The notes under the pieces are model-generated. The model was not told the origin of the DNA. It made no database searches and saw nothing but the letters and a program-made list of their open reading frames with translations. A DNA stretch of 64,000 nucleotides, taken from the NCBI RefSeq assembly GCF_017921975.2, contig NZ_JAGEMO020000007.1:62001-126000 (forward strand). The letters are read 5' to 3'. The stretch comes from Hymenobacter terricola (lineage in GTDB: Bacteria; Bacteroidota; Bacteroidia; Cytophagales; Hymenobacteraceae). A program made the position numbers and the translations under genes. Below, in pieces: positions 15,682 through 24,820 of the stretch (the first letter of the stretch is position 1; each line of letters opens with the position of its first letter).

Positions 15682-16890
15682 ATGATTCCGATTTACGACC
15701 AAAAATCCCGCGTTAAAATCCTGGTGGCGGTGCTGGCGCTGCTCATTGGCGCGGCCACCGTTATCTACACCAACCTGCTGGTGCAGCGCGTGTCGAAGCG
15801 CGAGCAGGAGCAGATTCAGCTCTACGCCAAGGCCCAGGAGTTCATCATCAACTCGGAATCGGATTCGAATACGCTGTTTGTTTTCAGTGAGATTGTGAAT
15901 GCCAACGCCACCATTCCGGTCATTCTCAGCAGCGACGGGAAAGACATTGTCGCGGCCAAAAACATCGAGATGCCGGCTCATCTATCGAAAGCCGATTCGG
16001 TGACGCTGCTGGCGAGCGAGCTGCGGCTGATGCGGCAGCAGCACCAGCCCATCGTGGTGAAGTTTGGGGGCGGGCAGGTGAACTATATTTTCTACCGCGA
16101 CTCGCAATTGCTGCGGCAGCTGCGGACGTACCCATTGGTGCAGCTGGTGGTGATTGGCTGCCTGGCCATCATCGCGTACTTCGCGTTCAGCTCGTCGCGC
16201 CGGGCCGAGCAAAACCGCGTGTGGGTGGGCCTGGCCAAGGAAACCGCGCACCAGCTGGGCACGCCGCTCAGCAGCCTGGTGGGCTGGCAGAACTACCTGC
16301 GCGACTCCGAGCGGTTCCGCGACGAGCCCATTATTGAAGAGCTGGGCAAGGACATCCGGCGGCTCGAAATTATTACGGAGCGGTTCAGCAACATCGGCTC
16401 GGTGCCGGTGCTGAAGGACGAAAACCTGCTCCGCACCACCCGCAACGCCATCGAGTACCTGCAAAGCCGGGTGTCGAAAAAGGTGGTGTTCAAGATTGAA
16501 ACCGACCTGCCGATGGACACGCCCGCCCTCATCAACGTGCCGCTGTTCGACTGGGTGATTGAGAATATCTGCAAAAACGCGGTGGACGCCATGGACGGGC
16601 GCGGGTCCATCACGCTGCACCTGCGGCGGGTGCGCACCCGCCGCAGCTGGTACCGGCGCGGCGCCCCGCCCCGCCAGGTCGCCGTCGACATCACCGACAC
16701 CGGCAAGGGCATCCCCAAAAACAAGCTCGAAAGCGTATTCATGCCCGGTTTCACCACCAAGAAGCGCGGCTGGGGCCTGGGCCTGGCGCTGGCCCGGCGC
16801 ATCATCGAGAATTACCACGAAGGCAAGCTTTTCGTGAAATGGAGCGAGATGGGCCGCGGCACCACGTTCCGGGTGGTGCTGAACCAATAG
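15682..16890 (+). CDS. Sensor histidine kinase
   Basis: 402 residues. Two membrane helices (about residues 10-32 and 155-175) enclose a periplasmic sensing region of about 120 residues. No HAMP or PAS is clear. The H-box is AKETAHQLGTPLSSL, the N-box IENICKNAVDAM, G1 DITDTGKGIP and G2 GWGLGLALARRI. HQLGTP in place of HELRTP is common in Bacteroidota kinases. No response regulator gene is adjacent. The first ATG suited to the membrane helix is 15682; a TTG 21 nt upstream is also possible. Confidence 0.9.
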   Translation: MIPIYDQKSRVKILVAVLALLIGAATVIYTNLLVQRVSKREQEQIQLYAKAQEFIINSESDSNTLFVFSEIVNANATIPVILSSDGKDIVAAKNIEMPAHLSKADSVTLLASELRLMRQQHQPIVVKFGGGQVNYIFYRDSQLLRQLRTYPLVQLVVIGCLAIIAYFAFSSSRRAEQNRVWVGLAKETAHQLGTPLSSLVGWQNYLRDSERFRDEPIIEELGKDIRRLEIITERFSNIGSVPVLKDENLLRTTRNAIEYLQSRVSKKVVFKIETDLPMDTPALINVPLFDWVIENICKNAVDAMDGRGSITLHLRRVRTRRSWYRRGAPPRQVAVDITDTGKGIPKNKLESVFMPGFTTKKRGWGLGLALARRIIENYHEGKLFVKWSEMGRGTTFRVVLNQ

Positions 16891-16898
16891 CGCCGCCC

Positions 16899-16926
16899 GT
16901 CATTGCGAATGGAGCGCAGCAATGAC
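16899..16926. repeat. GTCATTGCG palindrome
   Basis: GTCATTGC and GCAATGAC around a 12-nt centre, eight bases after the kinase stop and six bases before the convergent lipoprotein stop. A single-copy REP-like element in this window. Confidence 0.6.
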
Positions 16927-16932
16927 AGACGA

Positions 16933-17997
16933 CTACCTGTTCGTGATTTCCACGTAGGCCTTGCCCGTCACCGGCTGGCCATTATGCGTGCCCGTGACGC
17001 GGCACATGCCCTCCCAGTAGTACATGGTGAAGGTGTGGAAGAAGCGCAGGGCCAGTTCCTGGTTGGGCACAAGGGGCTCCACGGTGAGGTCGTAGCCCTG
17101 GCCGGGAACCTGCACGCGCCATTTGGCGGGGTATTTTTTCTTTGATTTGGGGCTGGTCCAGTACGTGAGGGGCGTGAGCTGGAAATCGGGGCCGGTGAGG
17201 TGGATGTCTTTGCCCGTTGCGGAGCTGAAGGTGCCGTTGTTGAGGCCCTGGTTGGTGGCGCTGTTGCGCAGGGTGTTCAGCATAAACTCCTCGCGGGGCT
17301 GGTCGAGCTGAATGCTGAGCCAGTCCCAGCCCACGTTTTTGCTCACGATGCTGGTGCAGTTCCACTGCCGGTCGTACCACAGCTCGCCGGTTACCTGATG
17401 GGTTTTGCCGCCCACCACGAGCGTGCCCGTAGTGGCCAGGCGCGGGTAAGAATAGTAGCCGGCCGAGATGCCGTTGCCGTAGTTTTCGTAGCCGGTGCCG
17501 CTGTGCAGCACCACGGCCCGGGCGGGCGTCGTGCTCAGGTCGAGGGCGTAGCCGGCGTTGGCTTTGCCGGAGAGGGCGGCTTGCAGGTGGTAGGCCCCCT
17601 CCTGCCCGTCAAACTTCCAGACCTCGCCGCCCTTGCCATCGCGCAGGCGCAGCGGCAGCGAGTCGGTGAGCAGGCGCGGCAGCCGGCCCAGCTTGTAGTC
17701 GTAGCGAAACTGCTGGCCTTTGGGGTCGGTGAGGGCCACGTTCACCAGCTGGTAATCCCGCTTGCCATCTTTCAGGTTGAAGTGGAAGAAGACGTACTCG
17801 ATGCCGAACTGCTCGCCGGTGGCCTGGTCGGTGAGGTGGCCGGTGAGGTACCACCATTCCAGCGAGTTTTTGGGATGCGGGGCTTCCTCGTGGGGCAGCT
17901 CGGCGCGGGTAGCGGTGGGGTTGAAGCGGGTGGTGGGCCGGAGCGGTGCGCAGGCCGCCGCCAGCAAGATTATTAGGGCAAAACGCAAAACTTTCAT
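16933..17997 (-). CDS. AttH/CrtC-like (lipocalin-fold) lipoprotein
   Basis: 354 residues with lipobox AAAC (Cys16). The start of the mature protein carries the family signature SLEWWYLTGHL, and later GELWYDRQW and WDWLSIQL; these define the CrtC (carotenoid 1,2-hydratase) / AttH domain of two lipocalin-like barrels. Members in ABC-exporter contexts are thought to bind or modify lipids; the true substrate here is unknown. Convergent with the kinase gene. Confidence 0.85.
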   Translation of the reverse strand: MKVLRFALIILLAAACAPLRPTTRFNPTATRAELPHEEAPHPKNSLEWWYLTGHLTDQATGEQFGIEYVFFHFNLKDGKRDYQLVNVALTDPKGQQFRYDYKLGRLPRLLTDSLPLRLRDGKGGEVWKFDGQEGAYHLQAALSGKANAGYALDLSTTPARAVVLHSGTGYENYGNGISAGYYSYPRLATTGTLVVGGKTHQVTGELWYDRQWNCTSIVSKNVGWDWLSIQLDQPREEFMLNTLRNSATNQGLNNGTFSSATGKDIHLTGPDFQLTPLTYWTSPKSKKKYPAKWRVQVPGQGYDLTVEPLVPNQELALRFFHTFTMYYWEGMCRVTGTHNGQPVTGKAYVEITNR

Positions 17998-18050
17998 ACC
18001 CGAGGAAAAGGCTTTTCCGGGCCGAAAGGTTTAGGCGTGATGCAAGGTGC

Positions 18051-18699
18051 TTACCGGAAATCAATTCTGTATTCGTGCCTTTTTAGCCGCATAGTATATA
18101 GCCTCACGCGAGTGGCATCGATAGGCAAGTCTGCTCGGAAAAAGTAGCGGCTGTATTGCGTTTCGCGTTCTTTGATGGTGCTTAACGCCCGCAACACCAC
18201 GCTATCGGCTTGAGCTGGACGAGGCACAATCAGCATAAATCTTCCTCTTTTATCGGTCCACGTTGAAGCAACAATAGTAGACCTGCTGTAAGCAGCAGGA
18301 TGATTTATCACCCTTACCCGCGCTCGGTTTCGGGGAATACCCAGCCAGTTGCAAGCAGGGGCCCGAACAACCAGACTATCGAGTGCATTCGAAGTAGTGA
18401 CTGGCGGCAGCGCAGGTGGCCCCCCGAAGCCGAAGTATGCTGCCAGCCTAAAAAAGCAGCCACCGCCAGCAGCCACCGCCAGCAGCCACCGCTGAGCCCT
18501 GCTAACTCTTTTGTGACGACGAGGCGCAATTGTAAGCGCGCGCTGCCCTAGGAGTTTCACCATAAACGCCAGAATTTCGGCCTCGTTCAGGCGCGAGAAA
18601 TTTACTACTTCGGTCTGGCAGCTGCCGCAATAACGGCCAGCGGTGGTGGGTGTCAGAATATCCCAACATCTCAGAACATGGCTTTGGAATAGCAACCAT
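18051..18699 (-). pseudogene. Cys-domain membrane protein with N-terminal frameshift
   Basis: The family N-terminus begins at ATG 18699: MVAIPKPCSEM. One extra T at 18665-18666 then shifts the frame, and the domain resumes as WDILTPTTAGRYCGSCQTEV followed by VNFSRLNEAEILAF. Removing that base restores the pattern of the neighbour at 18705 (IPQPC, three residues, W). The remainder has a hydrophobic stretch at WLLAVAAGGG and a carboxypeptidase-regulatory-like end (WTDKRGRFMLIV). A TTG start could yield a 214-residue protein lacking the first Cys. A 13-nt triplet repeat at 18456 sits in the hydrophobic segment. Confidence 0.7.
18456..18494. repeat. Three tandem copies of a 13-nt unit
   Basis: GCAGCCACCGCCA twice plus GCAGCCACCGCTG, next to A6. 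The unit is not a multiple of three, so copy-number change would shift the frame of the Cys-domain gene in which it lies. Confidence 0.85.
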
Positions 18700-18704
18700 T
18701 GTGA

Positions 18705-19406
18705 TTACCCCTGCGGCGGCTTCACGGGCGGCACGGGCTGACGGATTTTACCCATTATCTGCCCCCGGCCTTCCACCGATTGCATTTTGATGTTGAGCTC
18801 GATGGGTTGAATAGCGGTGCGCAGATTTACGGGCACATCCTGGGGCTTGAACACGAACGGGCTGCCCTCGACGTGCAGCGTGAGCGTGCCGGCTTGCACG
18901 GGCTCCCAGGTAGCGGCCATCACCAGCTCGAAACGGCCGTTTTCGTCAGTAGTGGCCCCGTATTGGGTCTTATTGATAAAAATGAACGCACCCGCTACCG
19001 CAGGCCCTTTCTCGCCGTCGAGCACCTGGCCCCGGATAACGACTTGCTTGTGCGCAGCGGCCGGGTCGGCCACGGCGGCGGTGGGCGTGGGCGGCGGCGT
19101 CTGGGGCGGCTTGGTGGCGCACGACGACATGGGGTGCCAGCCCAGCACCGCCAGCCCGGCCAGCAGCCACTGCCGCCAGCGCCCAATCGGGGCGGGCGGG
19201 GCCAGTTGCGTGGCGTAGGCATTGGCACACACCGGCCGCCCACCCTGCCGCGCCAGGAAAGCCAGGATTTCGGCTTCGCTCAGCCGGGTAAAATCCACCA
19301 CTTCGGTGGCGCAGGCGGCGCAGTGGCGGCCGGCGGCGGTAGGCGACATGGCGGCCCAACTGACGGCGCAGGGCTGCGGAATGCTGACGGCAAGGCGGGA
19401 GGTCAT
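18705..19406 (-). CDS. Cys-domain protein with carboxypeptidase-like regulatory domain
   Basis: 233 residues. The N-terminal domain IPQPCAVSWAAMSPTAAG then HCAACATEVVDFTRLSEAEI is a Cytophagales module with CxxC plus an upstream Cys, perhaps metal-binding. A single membrane helix follows (QWLLAGLAVLGWHP), then a Pro-rich linker and a beta-sandwich of the CarboxypepD_reg type (VIRGQVLDGEKGPAVAGA, ATTDENGRFEL). Start 19406 was chosen because the family motif begins 8 residues later; the longer open frame upstream is not protein-like. A TACTTTAG box lies 4 nt before the ATG. Confidence 0.75.
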   Translation of the reverse strand: MTSRLAVSIPQPCAVSWAAMSPTAAGRHCAACATEVVDFTRLSEAEILAFLARQGGRPVCANAYATQLAPPAPIGRWRQWLLAGLAVLGWHPMSSCATKPPQTPPPTPTAAVADPAAAHKQVVIRGQVLDGEKGPAVAGAFIFINKTQYGATTDENGRFELVMAATWEPVQAGTLTLHVEGSPFVFKPQDVPVNLRTAIQPIELNIKMQSVEGRGQIMGKIRQPVPPVKPPQG

Positions 19407-19642
19407 GCGGCTAAAGTAGCTGAATTTCGGGAGTACCGGCGGGTGAGCGGGTACGGCTGGTCGGGCTCTGCTTCGCCGCCCCCGGCATATTGCTCCTTCA
19501 GGGCTTTCGCATTGGCCGTTGTGCGCCTGCTTTCCCGCACGGCCCTGCCTGGCCCTGATTTCGGCGTTGGCTGGCAGGGTAAGTGCGCTCAAAAGGCGTA
19601 TGCGTGGTAGAAACCCGGAAATAGAGTCCCCGGGCAGCCGCG

Positions 19643-20032
19643 CTAGTATTGTGGTTCGTTCAGGTCGGCCAGGCTGATGGAGGAAGTGTACCGCTCCAGC
19701 GCTGCGGTACCGGTGAAACTGCTTAGCCTCACCATTGCCCTCGTTTCTGCCTCGAAGTACACTTCGCAAAAGAGACCGCCGGGCAGGTCGTAGAGGGCCA
19801 CAACATTGCCGCCCGCCCGCCGGCGGGCCAGGAAGGTGCCTTCGCTCAATACCGCCGCCCATTGCTCCCGCTGCGATAGGATGCGGAAGGCGCGCAGGGA
19901 GAAGCGTTTTGCCGGAATGGAGGGCATGGCAACCCGTCGGCAGTCAGGAGTGTGCGTGCCCCAATAATCGTGTAACACGAGGCAAACACATACCACAACC
20001 GGGATGAGCAGCGTACCAATGATGGTGTTCAT
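19643..20032 (-). CDS. Small membrane-anchored protein of unknown function
   Basis: 129 residues. One N-terminal hydrophobic helix (IIGTLLIPVVVCVCLVL) and an about 100-residue soluble domain. No family recognised. The start at 20032 puts the helix at the N-terminus; a GTG 20 codons upstream is an alternative. A -7 candidate TAAATTTG at 20170-20177 would give a leader of about 130 nt. Confidence 0.5.
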   Translation of the reverse strand: MNTIIGTLLIPVVVCVCLVLHDYWGTHTPDCRRVAMPSIPAKRFSLRAFRILSQREQWAAVLSEGTFLARRRAGGNVVALYDLPGGLFCEVYFEAETRAMVRLSSFTGTAALERYTSSISLADLNEPQY

Positions 20033-20652
20033 GGGCGTGCTTATTGAAGGTAGCGGCGGAGTAAAGGCAGAAAGCCGCACGGCACGCACCGAGTTGGAGG
20101 AGAGCGCCGGGAACGGAAGCGCTATTGCTGATAAAACCGTTGTGCCAGCGTGCGGATAGAATGTCGCATCAAATTTAGGGTTGCGGCCAGTGAGTGTGCA
20201 CACACTAACCATGCGATTATACAGAAAGCTACGCACAAAAACCCGTAGTTGAAACCATTAAAAAAGTCGGGAAATGCCGGGGACTGAATAGCCAGCCGGG
20301 CAGCAGCCCGGCCAGGCCGCCGAAGAAATCGAAAAGGGACGGCGGTAGCTAGGCAATAAGCAGCCGGAATGGCTCAAACAGGCAGCGCCGTGGTGCGGGG
20401 CGGCCTCCTTCAGCGGCTCATTATCTGCGGGTTTTATTCAGCCCAGCGGGTCAGCAATACTGGCCCAGGCCGGCAATGCACCATGATTTTGGCTTGAGCA
20501 GCGCAGTGGCGGGCGGTGGCAGCGAGCGTCATTTCGGCCCGGCTGCCGGCGCGGGGCGACGGCGGGTGAGCGCGGGAAAGCAGAGGCTTGCGTGAGGAAA
20601 AGGCGTGGCTCTTGCCTCGGTGTCCGCTCGCCCCACTTAGCCCAGGAAGCGC
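20033..20652. other. Long spacer without a recognised gene
   Basis: 620 bp. The only feature I can support is a candidate -7 element TAAATTTG (20177-20170, minus strand) for the small membrane protein. The section 20240-20640 shows no codon structure, strong terminator or known repeat. Confidence 0.5.
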
Positions 20653-21771
20653 TTAATAATTTTTCGTTTCGACCCGCTGCAGCTCTTGCCAGTTGACTTG
20701 GCCGGCATCGAGCGGGACGTTGGTGCTGAGGGTGGTGCCCTGGCGGTCAGAATAAACGTGACTGTAGCCGTCGGCCACTTTCACGCGCTGGCCAGTGGCG
20801 GCGTCTTCGTATTTAGCCTCGCCCCGGATGTAGTCGCCGAAAGCCTCGCTCTGGCGGTCCTGGGAGGCCTGGCGGTTGGCAGCAATTTCCTTATAGGTTT
20901 TGGCGCGGTAGTCCTGCAAATCTTTCTGAATGGCCATGCGCTTCTGCGCCTCGGCGTTGTTCGACTGCACGCCGTTGTTGGTGAGCTGCTGAAGCTGCTG
21001 CTGCCACGCTGGGTTGAACACCACCGATTTTTGCGCGGCCAGGTTGTAGGCATAGATGGCGGCCAGGTCGCCGTCGCTCTGCGTTACGTTGGTGTTGGCG
21101 GTCCAACTGCAATACACTTCGCCGTTCATGTTGTTGGTGAGGGAAGTAAGAGTGGCGGCGAGGCGCACCTTGCGGCCCGAGGGCAGCACGCCATCGACAT
21201 AACCCGTGGCGCGCTGCTGGCCCTGGCCGAGGTTCTCGACCGGGCCGGTGTGCTCGCCCGTGACGCGGATTTGCGCGCCGGCCGTTTTGGCCAGCTGCGG
21301 CAGCAACACGGCTTTGAGGTAGCCGACGGGCGGCATGGGCGCCAGCCGGCCGGGGTCGCGCATGCCACCGTATTGGGCCGCCATCTGGTTCATGCTGCGG
21401 GTCTGGGGGCCATCCACGTAATGGTAGCCGGCCTCGGGCAGGTACTCGATGGAATTGTGCTTATCGGGCGAGTTCAGGCCAATGTAGATGACATTGCTGG
21501 GCACGGCCCCATTCCAGGCCCGCTGGAAGGACTGGTGCATCTGCCAGCCGCGCGGAATTTTGAAAGCATACGCCACCATGTTGTTGATGCCGGGGTCGAG
21601 CAGGCCGCGCACCTCGTAGGGTGAGGCGGCCGAACCGGGGCGCGCCGGTGCCCCTGCCCGCGCCACCGAGGCCGGCCGCGCCTGCCGCTGGGCCGCCGTG
21701 GATGCCTGGCCATCGCAGGCCGTAGTGCCGCCCCAAAGCAACAATACCGAGAAAGTAATGGGAAATTTCAT
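20653..21771 (-). CDS. Exported lipoprotein-like protein of unknown function
   Basis: 372 residues. Signal peptide with TTAC lipobox (Cys19) then a low-complexity Ala/Arg/Pro linker. The central part (GWQMHQSFQRAW, YIGLNSPDKHNSIEYLPEAG) resembles proteins that analyse or bind something secreted; no enzyme motif seen. A coiled, Gln/Asn-rich segment around residues 255-315 (QQQLQQLTNNGVQSNNAEAQ) is followed by a short beta region ending YSHVYSDRQG. A TCCCTTTG box lies 4 nt before the ATG. Confidence 0.6.
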   Translation of the reverse strand: MKFPITFSVLLLWGGTTACDGQASTAAQRQARPASVARAGAPARPGSAASPYEVRGLLDPGINNMVAYAFKIPRGWQMHQSFQRAWNGAVPSNVIYIGLNSPDKHNSIEYLPEAGYHYVDGPQTRSMNQMAAQYGGMRDPGRLAPMPPVGYLKAVLLPQLAKTAGAQIRVTGEHTGPVENLGQGQQRATGYVDGVLPSGRKVRLAATLTSLTNNMNGEVYCSWTANTNVTQSDGDLAAIYAYNLAAQKSVVFNPAWQQQLQQLTNNGVQSNNAEAQKRMAIQKDLQDYRAKTYKEIAANRQASQDRQSEAFGDYIRGEAKYEDAATGQRVKVADGYSHVYSDRQGTTLSTNVPLDAGQVNWQELQRVETKNY

Positions 21772-22326
21772 AAGCCAAAGGGACCACGGGCACAACAAAA
21801 GGAAGCTGCTTGGCACAATCGCCGCAGGCCAACCAATTGGCTAATTTAAAATTAATATAGACATTTTACAAATGCATCCATCTGGAGTCCGGCAAGGGGC
21901 ACTGCTCGAAGGCCCTGACAAGCTTTGCTAGGGCGGGTGCGCACCACTCCGCGTTGGGGCAGCCGGGCTGGCGCGCTGCAACGGCCAATCCAGCTGTCCC
22001 GCCGCGAAACGGCCGTGGGAGGCGGCTGCTCGCGGCTCTGGCCGGAAAGGCCGGAATTTCGGCTTCGGTAGGATGGGAAAGGAAAAACCCTCCACGGTTT
22101 GCGGGTGGGCCGCTCCATAGCAACTCGCAGCAAGGGGAGCAATGGTGGCCCGGCTTTCGTTGCAGGGCCGCGAAATGGTGGAGGCAACGGCGGAGCGGAT
22201 GAACAGGCCGGCAGCAGGTTTCCTACCCGATGCCGGGCCGCAAGAGAATGCACACGCCCAGAGGCAAAACATTGTATCTTAGCCTTCGTTCCTGCGGCTC
22301 ACGCCCTTTCCTCTCTTTCTCCGGCC
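21772..22326. other. Spacer with possible decayed Cys-domain fragment
   Basis: 555 bp. An AT-rich patch near 21845 (TTTAAAATTAATATAGAC) is a likely promoter zone. At 22030-22090 the minus strand reads TEAEIPAFPARA, similar to SEAEILAFLARQ of the Cys-domain proteins at 18-19 kb, but the flanking frames are broken. No intact gene. Confidence 0.35.
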
Positions 22327-22890
22327 ATGACTACCGTATTCCGCATTGCGTCGCTGGCGCTGGTTTCGCTGCCTTTTCTGAGCCACGCCCAGACGGGCAC
22401 CGGGGCTGCGCTCGGGCTGGAAATTCCGGCGCCGGCACCGCCCAGCCGGGGCCATTTTCTGACGGGCGCTTACGTTGTAGGCAACTACACGCCCCTGCCC
22501 ACCACCAGCAGCTACGGCTATGGCGTGCAGCCCTACCTGCGCTACCAGCTGGGCAGCAGCGCCACGGGCCGCCCGCGGCCCTTCGTGCAGTACACCTTTA
22601 TTCCCTACCGCCTGCAAGGCAACGGGGCCGGCATGCTCTATAACCCGGATGCCGCCTTGCCACTTAATCCGGGCTTTGCCCCACTGGCGCAACGCGCTGC
22701 CCCCTTTGGCTACGGCAACACCAGCAACTACGGTGGCCTGGGCGCTTTTTCGGTGGGTATCCCCATGCGAATTGGCAACGGCTCGGCAGAGCTGAGCGTG
22801 GGCGGCAGCATCGTGGAAGGGTTGCTCAGGTCTGTAATTGACCCGCGGTCGCTGGAGATTTCGCCGCTGGGACCGTACTGGAAGCGCTAG
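22327..22890 (+). CDS. Small exported beta-barrel-like protein
   Basis: 187 residues. Signal peptide ending SHAQ. The mature part has alternating aromatic/Gly strands (GVQPYLRYQLG, RPFVQYTFIPYRLQ, GGLGAFSVGIPMRIG) suggestive of a small outer-membrane barrel. No named family. Start ATG 22327 gives a clean signal peptide. Confidence 0.6.
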   Translation: MTTVFRIASLALVSLPFLSHAQTGTGAALGLEIPAPAPPSRGHFLTGAYVVGNYTPLPTTSSYGYGVQPYLRYQLGSSATGRPRPFVQYTFIPYRLQGNGAGMLYNPDAALPLNPGFAPLAQRAAPFGYGNTSNYGGLGAFSVGIPMRIGNGSAELSVGGSIVEGLLRSVIDPRSLEISPLGPYWKR

Positions 22891-22989
22891 TGAGGTCTGC
22901 CGTCTGGTAGGACCGGATGGCGGGATGCGGGCCGCAACCCGTGCCGGGGCGTTATCTTTTCGCCCCCAAACCCTGCTTCCCACTCCTGC

Positions 22990-24762
22990 ATGAGTTCCGA
23001 TAAATCTCTTTTTCGCCGCAAAACCATCGCGGCCATTCTGCAAAATCCCCCGGCCGACCACGAAAGCACCTCCTCGCCCGGCGGCCTCGAACGCCACCTC
23101 ACCGTGCGTGACCTCACGGCGCTGGGCATCGCGGCCATTATTGGGGCCGGTATTTTCAGCACCATCGGCAAGGCCAGTCTGGATGGCGGACCGGCGGTGT
23201 CGCTGCTGTTCGTGTTCACGGCCGTGGCCTGCGCGTTTTCGGCGCTGTGCTACGCGCAGTTCGCGGCTACTATTCCGGTCAGCGGCTCGGCTTATACGTA
23301 TGCGTACGCTTCGTTTGGCGAGCTGGCGGCCTGGATTATTGGCTGGGCGCTGATTATGGAATACGCGGTGGGCAACATCGTGGTGGCCATTTCGTGGTCC
23401 GATTACTTCACGGGATTGATGGAAGGCATTGGCGTGCACATTCCGCTTTGGCTCACGATGGGCACGCAGACTGGCCATGCGGGCTACGAGGCGGTGATGA
23501 CCATTATGCAGGCCGGCCGGCCCCTCACCGACGCCACCCCCGCCCAGCTGGAAGGCTACAAAGCCTGGACGCAGGCCCCGGAGCTGTTCAACGGCTTCCA
23601 TTTCGTCGTCGACCTGCCCGCCTTCACCATCACCGTGCTCATCACGGCGCTGGTGTACACGGGTATTAAGGAGAGCAAAAACGCGTCGAACCTGCTGGTG
23701 CTGCTCAAGCTGATTATCGTGTTCATCGTGATTGCGGTAGGCGCGTTCTACGTGCAGCCGGCCAACTGGCACCCGTTTGCGCCGCACGGCGTGGGCGGCG
23801 TGCTCAAAGGAGTTTCGGCGGTGTTCTTTGCCTACATCGGCTTCGATGCGATTTCGACCACCGCCGAGGAGTGTAAGAATCCGCAGCGCGACCTGCCCAA
23901 GGCCATGATGTACGCCCTCATTATCTGCACGGTGCTGTATGTGCTTATCACGCTGGTGCTCACGGGCATGGTGTCGTATAAGGAACTGGGCGTGGGCGAC
24001 CCGCTCTCCTTCGTGTTTGCCAAGGTGGGGCTGCCGCGGCTGTCGGGGCTGGTGGCGGTGAGTGCGGTGTTTGCCATGGCGTCGGTGCTGCTGGTGTTTC
24101 AGCTCGGCCAGCCGCGCATCTGGCTGACCATGAGCCGCGACGGGCTGCTGCCCCAGGTGTTTTCGAAGATTCACCCGCGCTTTCACACGCCGTCATTTGC
24201 CACCATCGTCACGGGTTTTTTCGTGGCGGTGCCGGCGCTTATTCTGAACATGGATTTGGTGGTCGACCTCACCAGCATCGGCACGCTGTTCGCGTTTGCG
24301 CTGGTCTGCGGCGGCATCCTCATCATCGACCCGTATGGCCGCTCCGAGGCCCGGTTCAAGGTGCCGTACATCAACGGGCAGTGGCTGGTGCCGCTGATTC
24401 TGGTCGTGGGCGCGTTCCTGGTGGTGCGCTACAACGCGGCCAGCAACCACGAATTCCTGCTCGACATCAGCGGGCAGCGCGGCTGGCTGCAAACCGATGC
24501 GCTGAGCGGCCGGGTGAGCGGCGGCTTCGCCCACCAGATTCCGACGCTGGTGTTTTTCCTGTTCTGCATCGCCCTGAGCGTGCTCTCGTTCCGCAAAAAA
24601 CTCTCGCTGCTGCCCACCCTGGGCTTGTTGATTAACTTGTACCTGATGACCGAGCTGGGCATCAGCAACTGGACGCTGTTCTTCGTGTGGCTGCTGATTG
24701 GCCTAATGGTCTATTTCGGCTACGGGTACAAGAATTCGAAGTTGAACCGGATGGCAGCGTAA
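22990..24762 (+). CDS. APC family amino-acid permease
   Basis: 590 residues with about 12-14 membrane helices. The first helix holds the APC substrate motif IGAGIFSTIG, and the consensus FFAYIGFDAISTTAEE of cationic amino-acid transporters (CAT subfamily) is present, with NPQRDLPKAM after it. A cytoplasmic N-terminus of about 40 residues includes GLERHLTVRDLTALGIAAI. Likely an inner-membrane proton symporter or exchanger; the substrate is not decided by sequence. Confidence 0.93.
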   Translation: MSSDKSLFRRKTIAAILQNPPADHESTSSPGGLERHLTVRDLTALGIAAIIGAGIFSTIGKASLDGGPAVSLLFVFTAVACAFSALCYAQFAATIPVSGSAYTYAYASFGELAAWIIGWALIMEYAVGNIVVAISWSDYFTGLMEGIGVHIPLWLTMGTQTGHAGYEAVMTIMQAGRPLTDATPAQLEGYKAWTQAPELFNGFHFVVDLPAFTITVLITALVYTGIKESKNASNLLVLLKLIIVFIVIAVGAFYVQPANWHPFAPHGVGGVLKGVSAVFFAYIGFDAISTTAEECKNPQRDLPKAMMYALIICTVLYVLITLVLTGMVSYKELGVGDPLSFVFAKVGLPRLSGLVAVSAVFAMASVLLVFQLGQPRIWLTMSRDGLLPQVFSKIHPRFHTPSFATIVTGFFVAVPALILNMDLVVDLTSIGTLFAFALVCGGILIIDPYGRSEARFKVPYINGQWLVPLILVVGAFLVVRYNAASNHEFLLDISGQRGWLQTDALSGRVSGGFAHQIPTLVFFLFCIALSVLSFRKKLSLLPTLGLLINLYLMTELGISNWTLFFVWLLIGLMVYFGYGYKNSKLNRMAA

Positions 24763-24820
24763 ACGGTTGCAGGCCGGGCCGGCATTTCCTCGCTAAGGCT
24801 TTTTTGCCAACGTCTGTCTT

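Noticed and set aside
22279..24186. 635-codon frame antisense to the amino-acid permease
   Set aside because: Arg/His-rich shadow with no motifs; the plus-strand permease is certain.
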